A stretch of DNA of 64,000 nt, from assembly GCA_029379385.1 (NCBI GenBank), contig CM055617.1, forward strand, positions 16,562,679 through 16,626,678. Reading direction: 5' to 3'. A model generated the notes under the pieces. That model did no database searches, had not been told where the DNA came from, and was given only the letters and a program-made list of their open reading frames with translations. Within the stretch, counting starts at the first letter, position 1; every line of letters begins with the position of its first letter. The position numbers and the translations under genes were made by a program. Shown here piece after piece: positions 11,151 through 22,700 of this stretch. The DNA is from Quillaja saponaria. Taxonomy: Eukaryota > Streptophyta > Magnoliopsida > Fabales > Quillajaceae.

Positions 11151-12284
11151 TTAGATCCTTTTTGAGTTAACAAAGAAATTTTTAAAGAAGCTATGGGTCA
11201 AACCGTTTCCTTCCCTTTCCTTAAAAAACTCACTTTTAGGGATCTCAATCTTATTAAAAATAAACAAAAACAAATCAATTTTCTTTCTGATGAAATTTCT
11301 TTCAAAAGAATAGAAACTTAACTCAATGATTCAATTATTAAAAATAAAATAAAAATTTTTGAAGAAAAAATTCATTTGCAAATTTGTTCTGATCTTCCAA
11401 ATGCTTTCTGGAAAAGAAAACAACATATGGTGATTTCCCTTATGGAAAAGATTTTCATGAAAGACAAATTCCTACAAAGGCTAGTCCAATACAAAAGAAT
11501 CAAGAAATGCTTAATTTCTGTCAAAAAGAAATTAGTGATCTTCTTTCCAAAGGAATAATTCGCAAGAGTAAGAGTCTTTAGTCTTGCTTTGATTTTTATG
11601 TTAATAAAAATGCAGAGATTGAACGCGGTATCCCTCATTTAGTCATCAATTGTAAACCTCTCAATCAGGCTCTTCAATGGATCAGGTATCCTATTCCTAA
11701 TAAGAAAGATCTTCTCAATAGATTGTATTCCTTAAAATTGTTTTCAAAATTTCATCTAAAATCAGGTTTTTGGAAAATTTAAATCAAATAATCTGATAGA
11801 TATAAAACTGCATTTACTATTCCTTTTGGCCAATACGAATGGAATGTAATGCCTTTTGGATTAAAAAATGCTCTTTCTGAATTCCAAAGTATCATGAACG
11901 ATATTTTCAATCCTTATACAAAATTCATCATCGTTTATATTGATGATGTTCTAATCTTTTCACAAAATATTAATGAACACTTCAAACACCTTAATATTTT
12001 CTTTGATATTACAAAGTAAAATGGTTTGGCTATTTCCAGAACATAATTCAATCTTTTTCAAATAACAATAAGGTTTCTTGGTCACAATATTCACCACAGA
12101 ACTATTACTCCAATCAATAGAGCCATCCAATTTGCTAAAACACCTCAATATTTTCTTTGATATTACAAAGTAAAATGGTTTGGCTATTTCCAAAACATAA
12201 TTCAATCTTTTTCAAATAACAATAAGGTTTCTTGGTCACAATATTCACCACAGAACTATTACTCCAATCAATAGAGCTATCCAA
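11151..12284 (+). pseudogene. Endogenous caulimovirid ORF1, reverse transcriptase region
   Basis: Conceptual translation over changing frames gives the fingers and palm of a caulimovirid reverse transcriptase: CSDLPNAFWKRKQHMV (11,388 on), LVINCKPLNQAL (about 11,641), RYKTAFTIPFGQYEWNVMPF (about 11,800) and the catalytic YIDDVLIFS with YIDDV at 11,936-11,950. The catalytic aspartates survive, but there are several stops and frameshifts, and a 154-bp tandem duplication (11,985-12,292) follows the palm motif. Confidence 0.8.
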
Positions 12285-12292
12285 TTGACTAA
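11985..12292 (+). repeat. 154-bp tandem duplication inside the RT region
   Basis: 11,985-12,138 is repeated as 12,139-12,292 with only a handful of differences (for example CACCTTAAT/CACCTCAAT, CCAGAAC/CCAAAAC and the last few bases). The period, 154, is not a multiple of three, so the copy also shifts the frame of the polyprotein. High similarity between the copies indicates that it arose late in the life of this relic. Confidence 0.95.
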
Positions 12293-12884
12293 CAAATTTC
12301 CTAATCAAATTATTGATAAAACTCAGTTACAAAGATTTCTGAGTTGCCTCAACTATGTATCTGATTTCTTTCCAGGTGTTAGTAATCTTATCAAACCACT
12401 GCATGACAAACTACGGATAGATCCTCCTTCCTGGTTGGACATTCATACCAATATTGTTAAGCAAATTAAGCTTCGGGTCAAACATTTATAATGTTTATAT
12501 CTTCCTGATCCTACAACATTCAAAATTGTTGAAACAGATGCCTCAGACATTGGTTATAGTGGCATTCTTAAGCAATCCATAAATGGCAAGTTGCATATCA
12601 TTGCATATGCATATTATTCTACCATCAAAAAAGAAATTTTAGCAATTGTTTTGTGCATTTCCAAATTTCAAAGTGATTTACTAAATCAAAAAATTTTGGT
12701 TAAAGTAGATTGCAAATCTACAAAAGAAGTTTTACAAAAAGATGTTAAAAATCTAGCATCAAAACAAACTTTTCCCCAATGGCAAGCAATTTTATTTGCT
12801 TTTGATTTTGAAATTGAATATATCAAAGGTAGTTCCAATTTTATTCCCGATTATCTTACTCGAGAATTCTTGCAGGGTAGATAA
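12285..12884 (+). pseudogene. Endogenous caulimovirid ORF1, RT thumb and RNase H
   Basis: Frames at 12,285-12,491 and 12,591-12,884 carry the RT connection (FLSCLNYVSDFFPGVSNLIK, LHDKLR) and RNase H1: ETDASDIGYSGIL (about 12,533), KKEILAIVLCISKFQ, VKVDCKS and GSSNFIPDYLTREF. The metal-binding acidic residues of RNase H appear in DAS, KKE, VDC and the terminal PDYLTRE. A stop at 12,489-12,491 and a shift split it. The polyprotein ends with TAA at 12,882-12,884, close to a new ATG. Confidence 0.8.
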
Positions 12885-12890
12885 TATGCC

Positions 12891-14316
12891 ATGAAAAAAG
12901 AAAGAAAAAAAAATTGAACCTTCTCCAAAATCAAAAATCCAAACCAATGAAGGACCATCCAATTCCTCAGCTCAATCAATTCAAAAACAATCTAAAGAGT
13001 CTTATGCCTTTCCTATAGAGACACTTTTAGCTATTCAACAATCAATCCAAAAACCTCTAGTACCTTCAAAACAATCTTGAGCTGACATTGTTGATGAATA
13101 ACAATTAAAGATTGTTGCCCCTCCTAATCCAAAAGATTGTATCCAGTTCAAGCAGGATGACCTAGCTCAGGCTATCAGCCAGCTAGCCTAATCAGTGACA
13201 ACGATACCTTCAGGTAAGGAACTTGTTTCTCAAACTTCTCCAATCTCTTCTCAAAAATCTCAATCATTTTATGTGCCAATTTCTTCGGCCCAAACTATTC
13301 TCCAAATGGAACCCCTTTTTTTTACCAATAATCCTCAATTAGTCCATCAAATGGTTTTCCCACCAAACTGGCATTTTATGCCTATTGACATTTCCAAAAC
13401 CCAAAAATATTATGAATTTATTTTGATCGATAGTGATTTTATTGCTATCAAACATTATAAGTCAAAAACGGATGCTAATTTCATTACGCATTCCACAATC
13501 TAAATCCTTAAGATAATTCGTCCTTCTGACTGGAAAGCTGACCTTTTCAAAGGACGCAAATTCTCCCAACCTTTTAATCCTATGGGTTATAATTACTAGG
13601 ACTATCAAACAGCCTGGTACAATGTTTTCAATTTTCAAAACAATGATTATAAGCATTCATGGCTTATATTTTTCAAAAACAAAATCCAATATAATTTCCT
13701 TCATTGGTTCTCCCATTGGTGGTCTTTCCATGGTCTTTGTACAAAAAACCTTCCGGATGAAGTAACCAATGGCCTACTTTATTTTGAAAAATATTTTTAT
13801 ATACCTGATCATAATCCCATACTATTGCATTTCTTCTCAAAATTTGCATTAGCATGGATTTATGCCTGGCAATACAAATACCCCAAAGACTTCCACTGAC
13901 GCCAAGGTCCTATACAAAAAATACCTGTCCTTCTTATGCAAGGCTTAACAAAATGGTGGATAAGTTTTAATGCCACAAAAGCTTTTGCCACTTCAATCAG
14001 AAATTGGTTTCAACAAAATTCCCAGTTTCTAAAAAAATCTCCCCCAGAAGTCACTCAATTCTTGTAGCAGAAATCTCAGATTTCAGCCAAGTTGGCTTCT
14101 TGTTCAAACAGACAAAAGTATCTTCAGAATCTAAAAACCATGGTTCAATTGTTACAAGCAGAAAATCATGCCGATGATGAAGCCATTTATGCCCCTCCAA
14201 AAGTTGACAGAAAACCAGTTTCTAATTTCTCTTCCAAAACATTAGGAAAGGGTTCTACTGAATATGCTCAATCTAATAAAGACTACTGTTATGGCATCAA
14301 TCTTGAAGATAACTAA
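12891..14316 (+). pseudogene. Second caulimovirid ORF of unknown function, decayed
   Basis: An ATG at 12,891 lies six bases after the ORF1 stop. Its frame is broken by an A-run length change near 12,910, by stops near 13,078 and 13,100, and by further stops, but residues of one protein can be followed to 14,316. Better pieces are 13,195-13,503, an aromatic-rich core with many Trp/Phe/Tyr (PNWHFMPIDISKTQKYYEF; AWYNVFNFQNND near 13,613; HSWLIFF near 13,657; LHWFSHWWSFHG near 13,700; LTKWWISFN near 13,945) and 14,092-14,316, which includes a Gln/Leu-rich helix. I do not recognise a characterised domain. A second ORF directly downstream of RNase H is known in florendoviruses, where its function is unknown; that agreement is the main reason for the genus suggestion. 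Confidence 0.6.
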
Positions 14317-14450
14317 AACAGTTAAAGTTTTTTCAAAAGTACTGTAGCAATCACTGTAGCGATTACTGTAGCAATCAATGTAACGATTACTATAGTGATC
14401 ACTATAGCAAAACACTGTAGCAAATCTCTGTAGACTTTTACTGTAGCAAG
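14317..14450 (+). repeat. ACTGTAGC-type short repeats with a self-complementary core
   Basis: Directly after the second ORF, units of the type (A/C)ACTGTAGC(A/G)AT recur about eight times to 14,450. Bases 14,350-14,399 are nearly their own reverse complement and every mismatch I see is a transition, so the transcribed RNA could fold into a long hairpin with G-U pairs. It sits in what would be the viral intergenic region. Confidence 0.75.
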
Positions 14451-15320
14451 CTATGGTAGATTATTTTCCCACCAAGATGAACAATTGCAGTGTCTCAACT
14501 AATACAACAAGGTCGTGTCATGTTTATGCTTAACTTGGCATCAACCTTTAGCCAACAAAACACCATTTTTTATCCAACCTGGTTGTGTATTGCAAGTAAA
14601 AATTCTCTGCCTTCTGCAACAACATTTAGCCAGCAAGGTTGCCATTTTTGTCTAACTTGGCTCTGATACCAGTTTTCACGGGGCGTTTACTCAAACTTTA
14701 ATTTTTTGTTTGATTGGCTACGTAATTGCACTTGACAATGCCACTGTCAAATTTCAACCTTCCTAACACTTAGGCAATACACACACACAGTGCATATAGC
14801 TTATGAGGTATGCTAGCAACAGTATCATTTATGTCTGGGTTCGAAGAACAAACTGTTACATTAACTGAAGTTTCACCCTTTTAAGTCAAAGTATTATTAC
14901 TAGGGTCTTTTGGCAAAAATTCTAGAATGTTGCATACTTTGGGATAGTCTAACTAAATAGTTGGAATCATAAAAGATAATTTAAAGCCAAAATCGTGATT
15001 AATCGTTCTCTTTCATTTAGGTCATTATCAGTGAGAAAAGATGTTACTGACATAGAGTCGACGACGAATGTTTGTCATATGTAGAAGGAGCACGGGGGAA
15101 AAGTTCACTCAATTAGTAAGTTACTTCAGAGGTTCTTGCTTCCTCTTGATTTTACATAGAAGCTTCATGGCGCTATCATCCTGAAGCTAGACTGTTTAGA
15201 TTTGCATTCCCTAACTCTGCAGAAAACATTTCCTGCCCTTTGGAGAAAGAAGAGTTTGAATCTGAGTGATTCAAGTTGCACGATGGAGATGTGAATCCCT
15301 TTGGAGCTCACAACATACCC
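14451..15320. other. Non-coding remainder between pararetrovirus and gypsy LTR
   Basis: No convincing ORF. It contains an inverted tRNA-Met primer-site motif at 14,658-14,671 (listed separately). The stretch 15,000-15,320 has a more balanced base composition and may be old coding sequence of a mobile element, but I cannot identify it. Confidence 0.4.
14658..14671 (-). promoter_or_regulatory. Perfect tRNA-Met primer-binding motif on the minus strand
   Basis: The reverse complement reads TGGTATCAGAGCCA, the exact initiator tRNA-Met primer site. It implies the 5' end of a minus-strand retroelement or an inverted viral fragment; no gag or pol follows it in that direction, since the plus-strand viral ORF2 lies there. 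Confidence 0.6.
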
Positions 15321-15740
15321 TGTTATAACCCGATATCATAAAGCTAAATTTTAGGGAAATTGTTACTTATATATATATATATATATAAATATAAGAGTTA
15401 TGCTATGCAATGCATTAATGGAAGACAGATATTAAAGACATAAATTAAATATTGAAATTAGAGACTAAAATTAAAAGGGAAGGAGAAACGGCGGTAGTTC
15501 GTCCTCTGATCTAAGCAAGGGAAATGCATATATGAAAGGGGAGGAGAAGTGGCGGTAATCCGTGCGCTAATCCTAGGAAAGGAGATGCAATGCAAAAATC
15601 AAAGATAGAAAGAGAATGTCATTTGTTGTATTTCAAAATAGAATTTTACAAAGAAAAGACAGCTCTAGAAGAATACCTAGGGAAGCTCTCAAACTAACTC
15701 TCTAAAGCTTTCTGATATGAAAAACCTACCTAAATGAGAG
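15321..15740 (+). mobile_element. Ty3/gypsy LTR fragment (TGTTATAACCCGATATC start)
   Basis: Begins TGTTATAACCCGATATC at 15,321, a start shared in part with the minus-strand LTR ending at 4,590 and the solo LTR at 51,656. It contains an AT microsatellite (15,366-15,388) and the right arm of the 66-bp inverted repeat (15,397-15,462). At about 15,745 it runs straight into gypsy reverse transcriptase coding sequence, so the 5' part of that element is lost. Confidence 0.5.
15397..15462 (+). repeat. Right arm of the 66-bp inverted repeat
   Basis: Partner of 6,917-6,982 with 64 of 66 bases matching in inverted orientation. Confidence 0.8.
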
Positions 15741-15744
15741 ATGC

Positions 15745-17770
15745 AACTCTCGTTGATGATGAGAAACTAAGTGCTATTAGAGAATGGCTAACACCTAACT
15801 ATTACTGAGGATCCGTAGTTTTCATGGGTTAGCAACATTTTATCGTAAATTCATCCAAAATTTAGTAGCTTTACTGCTATCACTAATTGCTTAAAGAAAG
15901 GGAAATTTCATTGGAGTGAGGAAGGATACAAGAGTTTTATGAAGATCAAAGAAAAATTAACAACTGCACCAGTTTTAGCGTTGCCTAACTTTGAAAAGGT
16001 GTTTTAAGTAGAATGTGAGGCAAGTGGTGTTGGCATTGGAGCACTTTTGTCATAAGAGGGTTGACCAATTGCCTTTTTAGTGAGAAGTTAAGTGAATCAC
16101 ATAAAAAGTGGTCTACATACTAACAAGAGTTATATACATGCTGCGGTTCAAGCTCTTCGACATTGGAACTCCTACCTGACTCCACTGGAGTTTGTATTCT
16201 TCTCTGATCATGAAGCACTGAAACATTTGAAGAATTAAAAACACATGACCAAGGTGCTTGCAAGATGGGCTACGTATTTAGAGCGATTTCTTAATGTAAC
16301 AAAGTACAAGTCTGATGCTTCCAATCAAGTTGTAAACACCTTACATAGGAGAGCTGTCATATTGAGCAGTGAAGTTGCTGGATTTGAGTGCCTAGAAAAA
16401 TTGTACAAGAATGATGCAAATTTCAATGATATATTGGAAAAGCACTTGATAAAACAACCTACTAAAGATTTTCATGTCATGGATGGTCATTTATTCAAGA
16501 GCAATAAGTTATGTATTCCAAGGGTGTCCTTACAAGAAAAGATATTCCAAGACTTACATGGAGGAGGACTTGTTAGTCATTTTGGCCATGACAAAACTAT
16601 AGCTAGCTTGGAAGAAAGGTACCAATGGCCATAATTAAAGAGAGATGTGGAAATCTTGTTAGAAAGTGCCTAGTCTGTCAAGTTACAAAAGGACAATATC
16701 AGAATACAAGACTTTACACATCATTACCTACTCTAAAGATATTTTGAAAGATTTATTAATGGATTTTATCTTGGGGTTACCAAAAACTCAAAGGAGTAGA
16801 TTCTATGTTTTTAGTAGTTGACATGTTTTCCAAAATGATATATTTTATACCTTGTCGAAATATTGTTGATGCAATGTACATCGCAATATTGTTCTTCCAA
16901 GCAATAGTGTGACTTCATGGGGTTCTTAAATCCATAACTTCTGATGGAGACTCTAAGTTTTTGTCACACTCGTGGATTACCCTATGGAAAAGATTTGATG
17001 CTAGTTTAAAGTTTAGTAGCACAACCTATCTACAAATTGACGGACAAATTAAAGTTACAAATAGAACTTTGGGAAACCTTATACACAGTATCTATGGTAA
17101 TAAACCAAAGCACTGGGATTTTGCACTAGCCCAAGCTGAATTTGCCCTACAACAATGCAGTTCATAGTTCAATTGGAGTGTCACCTTTCTATGTTGTTTA
17201 CAATAAGGTTCAACAAATGCTTGGATTTAGCTCAACTTCCTAAACTCTCTGGGATAAGCATTGCTACAAGTAACATAACAAACCAAGTTCAGTCAGCTCA
17301 AGCAGAAGTGAGGAAGAAACTAGAAATGTCAAATACAAAGTACAAGACAACAGCTAATAAGCATAAAAAAGAGAAGATATTCAAAGAAGGCGACATGGTT
17401 ATGGTGTACTTACGTAAAGAGAGACAAGTGGGCACCTATATTAAGTTGAAGTCAAAGAAGTATGATCCTTACAAAATTGTGGAGAAAATCATTGATAATG
17501 CATATATATATATAACCAAGTGATTAGGGGATTTCAAAAAAATTTAATGTTACTGACATGTACGAATACTATCCTTCATAAGGACTGTTGTATCCTGATA
17601 CAAAAAATTTTGATGTTGCTGACATGTACGAATACTATCCTTCAAAAGGATTATAGTATCCTGATTTTAACTCAATGACAAGTTTTTCTCAAGTAGAGGG
17701 AATTGATGCAGAGCATATTGCCCAAAAATTTATGAAGAAAATTGATCAAGCAAAATCCAAGAGAAAGTAG
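15745..17770 (+). pseudogene. Chromovirus-like Ty3/gypsy pol: RT end, RNase H, integrase, C-terminus
   Basis: Pieces in order: RT thumb (DEKLSAIREW at 15,760; [17 protein letters not shown] at about 15,812), RNase H ([52 protein letters not shown], ending 16,238), the linker and HHCC zinc-finger region in an intact 129-codon frame 16,245-16,634, the integrase core in broken frames (about 16,757-17,170; SDGDSKF and [12 protein letters not shown] residues) and the C-terminal part ([20 protein letters not shown], 17,415-17,475). The reading ends with DMYEYYPS repeats and a stop at 17,768-17,770. Many stops and frameshifts; no intact enzyme. The sequence style fits a chromovirus of the Reina/CRM group, but I cannot settle the lineage. 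Confidence 0.8.
17545..17676 (+). repeat. 66-bp in-frame tandem duplication near the gypsy pol C-terminus
   Basis: GACATGTACGAATACTATCC occurs at 17,555 and 17,621, a period of 66 bp or 22 codons, so the motif DMYEYYPS is doubled without breaking the frame. The two copies differ at several bases. Confidence 0.9.
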
Positions 17771-17789
17771 TTTAGTTATGTGTTTTCTA

Positions 17790-18040
17790 TTTTTTATTTT
17801 CCTTTAATCCCACATGAAAAATAAAAAGAGTAGTTATATTTTAGGATTCGTATAAATAATAAGTTTATTTTGAGTCCCACATTACTTACAGAGAAAGAGT
17901 AGGTGTCTTAGAACCTGTATAAATACAAGCTCTCTTTTTTATTGTAAACTCATCTTATCATATATAAAATTTTCAAACTTTTATGTATTTTATTATTTAA
18001 TTCTAGTGTGCTAGAATTGAGTTATAGGGTTTGTGAAACG
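17790..18040 (+). mobile_element. Possible 3' LTR of the gypsy element
   Basis: Follows the pol stop by about 20 nt and contains TATA-like boxes (GTATAAATAATAA at about 17,850; GTATAAATACAAG at about 17,917). Position and content fit a short chromovirus LTR, but there is no second copy in the window to fix the ends. Confidence 0.35.
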
Positions 18041-18779
18041 ACACTACAAAATATAGGGATTGGCTATTAGCTGAGTGGGAAATCTAGATTTTTGACAGTG
18101 AGTGGGAAAGACATGTCAGCAACCATTTGTCCATGTAGGCTAGATTTAATGTAATTTAGGTTTGTCCATGTTGGCTTGTAGGCTAGATTTAAAGTAATTT
18201 AGATTTTAGACGGCAAGTCACGGTAGAGATGAAATTGACTGATTTTAAAAATAATAAATTCTCAATTTGTTATTTTATTTTCTATAAATTATAAACACAA
18301 AATTGAGAATCGGACTATTCCATTGAAAAGTTTAAGAAAGGGTTTATTTTATTTTATTTTTTTATTATTTTTTAATGTTTAAAATACTTAAGACAAAAAT
18401 CTTTCTGGTCAGTTCCCCATCTTTTCGCCAAACTCCATTGTACGTGCACGAAATCGTTTATTTGGTGCACAATTCTTCTGTTGTCTCATGGAACAATGTT
18501 CGGCGTATAATCTGCCAAAATTAACAAGCTTACAAAAATTACAGTGATTATAGCAAAGCACCAGGTTGGCGCCAAATGGGGGGTCGTTATAGGCTGTTTA
18601 TACTCAAAAGCCACTGATGTTGATTTTTTGGTGCGCGTGGACGATTCCAATTTTCAATCGATGTCGTTCATTCTATTTTCTAATTTTCTCATCTCATAAG
18701 CAAATGAAAAAAAAAAAAAAAAAAAAAAAAAAAACAGAAAAAAAAGAAAAGAAAAAGACTTAATTCTGAAACCAAAACA
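18041..18779 (+). promoter_or_regulatory. Upstream region of the ArfGAP gene
   Basis: No ORF. A short direct repeat with a 43-bp period (GTAGGCTAGATTTAA at 18,135 and 18,178), a poly-A run at about 18,706-18,734 and a GAAAAG-rich tract before the 5' UTR. I do not see a convincing TATA box at the expected distance, so the promoter position is inferred only from the gene downstream. Confidence 0.35.
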
Positions 18780-18878
18780 ACACCACCATCCTCGTATTTT
18801 TCTCCTCTTTTCTCATTCTCTGATTTCTCTGGTAGTCTTCCCATTTGAATGCAGGCATCCCATTTCCTTGATTCACTG
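18780..18878 (+). other. Probable 5' UTR exon of the ArfGAP gene
   Basis: A CT-rich, 5'-UTR-like segment ends at CACTG followed by GTAACT at 18,879, a good splice donor. The next exon would begin after an AG near 19,716 or 19,742 and contains the start codon. The transcription start is a guess. Confidence 0.45.
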
Positions 18879-19783
18879 GTAACTCATTCTTATCCTTTTC
18901 CATTTCCTTACATTTTCATATTTCATTTTTGGTCACATTTCTTATCTTTTGTTTATTTTTTTCTTTTCTAATCTGGGTATTTGTTTTTATTGTTTAAGAC
19001 ATATACGCTTGCAATGATAACATTCATGGGATGGTTCTGAAACCCATGATATTTGGATGGTAATTATTAGCATTTCGTATTTAATCATTATGGGTATAAT
19101 ATGTTTTGTTGTGACTAAAAAAATTTAATGTCAAGTTGCTGAGGAAATTTTGTAACGGGGATACAATCAGGACTTTTATGTGTTTTTTGGATTTCCTATA
19201 ATTTGGGAAATAAAAAATACATGCGAGAAATGCTAAAGTTAGTTTTTGCTTAGTACTTTCTTACCATTATTGCCTAAAATCATAGAAAAGGTTAGCCTTT
19301 TCTCCTTCCTTTTCTTAGAAGCCATCCAAAAAATCAATGTAGGTGCATATATGTTTGTACATATGTTTCTCTTCTAGGCCTATTTTCTTGCCTTCTCTTT
19401 TGACAAATTGGATGCCTGCAAATTGTCTCAAACATGTTTTCCAAATATTCTTATTCGATAGCTGCTTTTCTTTTTCTTTTTCCTTTTCTCAAAAAGAAAT
19501 TTGTGATACTATGTTCTGATACAGAATTATCTTATAAGCTTGTATACTATTAATATATTTTTTTCCATTCCCTTTCTTCCTTTCTTTTTCTTCATTTTTT
19601 TTAACATATCAATGGTTGTTATGCTTGGAAAGTTCTAGTTTTAACAATTTCATGGGGCTATAAGTTGTTCAGTCTTTTAAACACTTTGCTGATTTTTGCT
19701 CTGGTATCCCATTATAGATAAACTTTTACTAATCCTTATAAGAGCTAGGTCTCCTTGGATGATTGTGGGCAATAAGAAGAGTA

Positions 19784-22700
19784 ATGAGTCATCAATTGGA
19801 ATTTGGGACGCCTGCCTCAGGTATGCTTTTGATACTTAGAATTATGTGTTTGGGACTGGCTACAGAGAAAATATTATATTTACCTAAGAAGAACATCACA
19901 CACAAGTACCCTGTAAAGTAGCAATTATTGATTCCCAGTATGGTCTATATAAAAACCATCATTTTTGCATTTTCTAATATTTTTGTCAACTTGGTACTAA
20001 CTGTTTGAGATTGTCTATAAACAAGAAGTCTTATAATCAAATTGTTCTGATTGGCTACATTAATCCTTACAAAACTAGTTTGTATCTACTACATGAATAC
20101 TTTTCTTCCATGCATTCATATCCAAGGATAAATTCTTGCCCAATCCTTTTATAATTATGTCCTTACATAGCACTATGTCCTTGTAGGTTTCACTTTTCCT
20201 ATTGTTTTCTTAGATCTGCGAATTTGAATCTTCTCACATTTCCACACCAGTGCATTTCCATCTCTATGCTGCACACGGTTGAACCATCTTAAGCAATTCT
20301 CTCTTATCTTGAATCTAATTGGATCTACTCCTACCTTAGACCAAATGTCTTTATTTCTTATCGTATATTTCCTTGTACTAGCACAGAACCACCTTCACAT
20401 TCTCATTGGTGCTGATTTTCTAAATATTTTGCTTCTTGAAAGTCCAACACTCTGTGCCATAAAGCATAGGGTAGTATATGTTAGTTTATCAAATTTACCT
20501 TTTAGCTTTAAAAATATCCTACAATCATAAGAAACTCCCAAAATATTTCTCCTTTTTAGCCAATATATTCTAATTCTATGTGAAACATCCTCTTCTATTT
20601 CTCCATCATGTTGAAATATTGATCCAAGATACTTGTGTTCTCTAGTTAGAATCTCTTGATGGAGCAATGCTAACTAAGTAATAATTTCTCCTTCTATCCT
20701 CGGAAAACTATAGTCCATATACTTAAATTTTGATCTACTTAACGGAAAGCCTCTAGATTAAGTGCTTCTCCATAGTTTTGGTTTTGTGTTGACCTCCATC
20801 TAGATTTAAAGGAAATTTTTATAAGATGGTCATGAGACTGGCTATGTTATATGGTTCCGAATATTAAGTAGTTAAGAAACAATACTTGCTCAAGATAAGA
20901 GTGACTGAAATGTGAATTTTAAGATGGATGACCAGACATATAAAAAAATATATAATACAAAATGAAGAGAAACATAGGAACATTGAAGTCGCACCAACTC
21001 AACTTAATTAAGCCTTAAATCTTAAACTAGTTGGGATCGACTATATGAATCTTTTTTTTCCATTCGCATCGATCCAATACATCATTTTAGGTAATACCTA
21101 AAGCAATCATATCTTTCTAAATGACTGCCCCCATGTTAGGTTCGATCTCCCTCTACCACGTCTAACACATTCCACCTGCACCAAGTCACCTTTCCTAACT
21201 ACGGTGTCCATGGGCCGACGTTGGATATGCCTAAACCAACATAAGTGATTCTTCCTCATTTTCTCTTCTATAGGTGCTACCTCCACCTTCCTACAGATCT
21301 CCTCATTTCATATTCTATCTTTTCTTATATGTCCAGTCATCCATCTTAACATTCACATTTCGGCTACTCCCATTTTATGTGAGTGTTGTTTCTTAACAAG
21401 ATTGAAATCGCATCAATTGAAGAGAAAATGAGAGAAAACCGTTTACGGTCGTTTAGATATATCCTATGTAGGCTAGTGGAAGTCGTGTAGTTAAAATAGG
21501 TGACTTCATGCAGGTGGAAGGGGTTAGACAAAATAGAGAGACCAAGAATATTCATACGTATCACTAAAAATGATGCTTTGGATTGATGCAAATAGAGGAA
21601 AATGATTTATGTAGCCATCCCAACTAGTTGAAATTTAAGGCTTAATTGAGTTGAGTTGCTAACCTTTGTCTAGATTCACTAACTAAAAATATATCACCTA
21701 CAAAAAGTATGAAATATATCTAGTAAATTCATTTATCACTATGGCAAAAAAAGGACGCATATCCTTGGTGTAAACCTTTTGAAATAGGAAGCTATCTCAT
21801 GACTCCTCCCCTAGTTTTCATACTAGTCACTACTCCTGTATACATATCTTTTATGATTGACAATGATAAATTTGAATGGGTACTTTTTTCTTTTCCAAAA
21901 CCCAACATAACCATTCTTGACACCCTATCATAAGCTTTATCCAAGTTAATAAAAACGCTATGAAGATATTTTCCTTTCTATCTACACTTTTCCATTAGTC
22001 TTCTCAAAGAAAGATAGTTTTTGTTGTATACCTCACATGCATGAAGATAAATTGAGTTTCTAATACTGCTACTTCTAGCCTTACACGTGTCCAATTACTC
22101 TCCCAAAATTTCATACTATGACTCATCAGTTTTATAGCATGATAACTGTAACAACTCTGGATGTCACAATTGTTCTTAAAAATCAGCCTATGGTACTTCA
22201 CCTTCTTTATATTTTGGTTGAAGAATGTAGTAACCAACTTATGCCCAACTCCCTTATACATTTCCAAACTTCAATAGGAATATGGTCAAGTCCTATCTCT
22301 GTTCCTATCTTCATCTTCTTTAGAGCTTCCTTTACTTCCGTAGCACTAATACGTCTAACAAACATACAGTTCCTGTCTTCAATAAAAGTGATAAGATCCC
22401 TTAAGTGGTGTTGGTGACTTCCATTGAAACACTTGTCAAAATAATTCTTTCATCTATCCAAATCTCAACCTCATTAACCAAATCATATTCATCCTTGATA
22501 CCTTTGACAAAGTTAATATCTTTACTCTTCTTTTCTCTTTATTTTGCAAGCCTGTTTAAATCTTTCTCTACATTCTTTATGTCCATATTGTTATACAAAT
22601 CATTGTACACCCTATATCTGGCTTCCCTCACAGCTTTCTTCGCTTTATTCTTTACAACTTTGTACGCTTCATAGCTGCCATCAGCTATTCTTTTTCAACT

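Noticed and set aside
11985..12292. CRISPR-like or satellite array
   Set aside because: Only two copies, no spacers; a simple tandem duplication in a viral relic of a plant genome.
7462..14316. Possibility of an intact, replication-competent viral copy
   Set aside because: Stops, frameshifts and a 154-bp duplication disrupt movement protein, capsid, RT, RNase H and ORF2.
22118..22674. Plus-strand open frames of 89-99 codons in the ArfGAP first intron
   Set aside because: They are antisense to the minus-strand RTE reverse transcriptase and have no family resemblance of their own.
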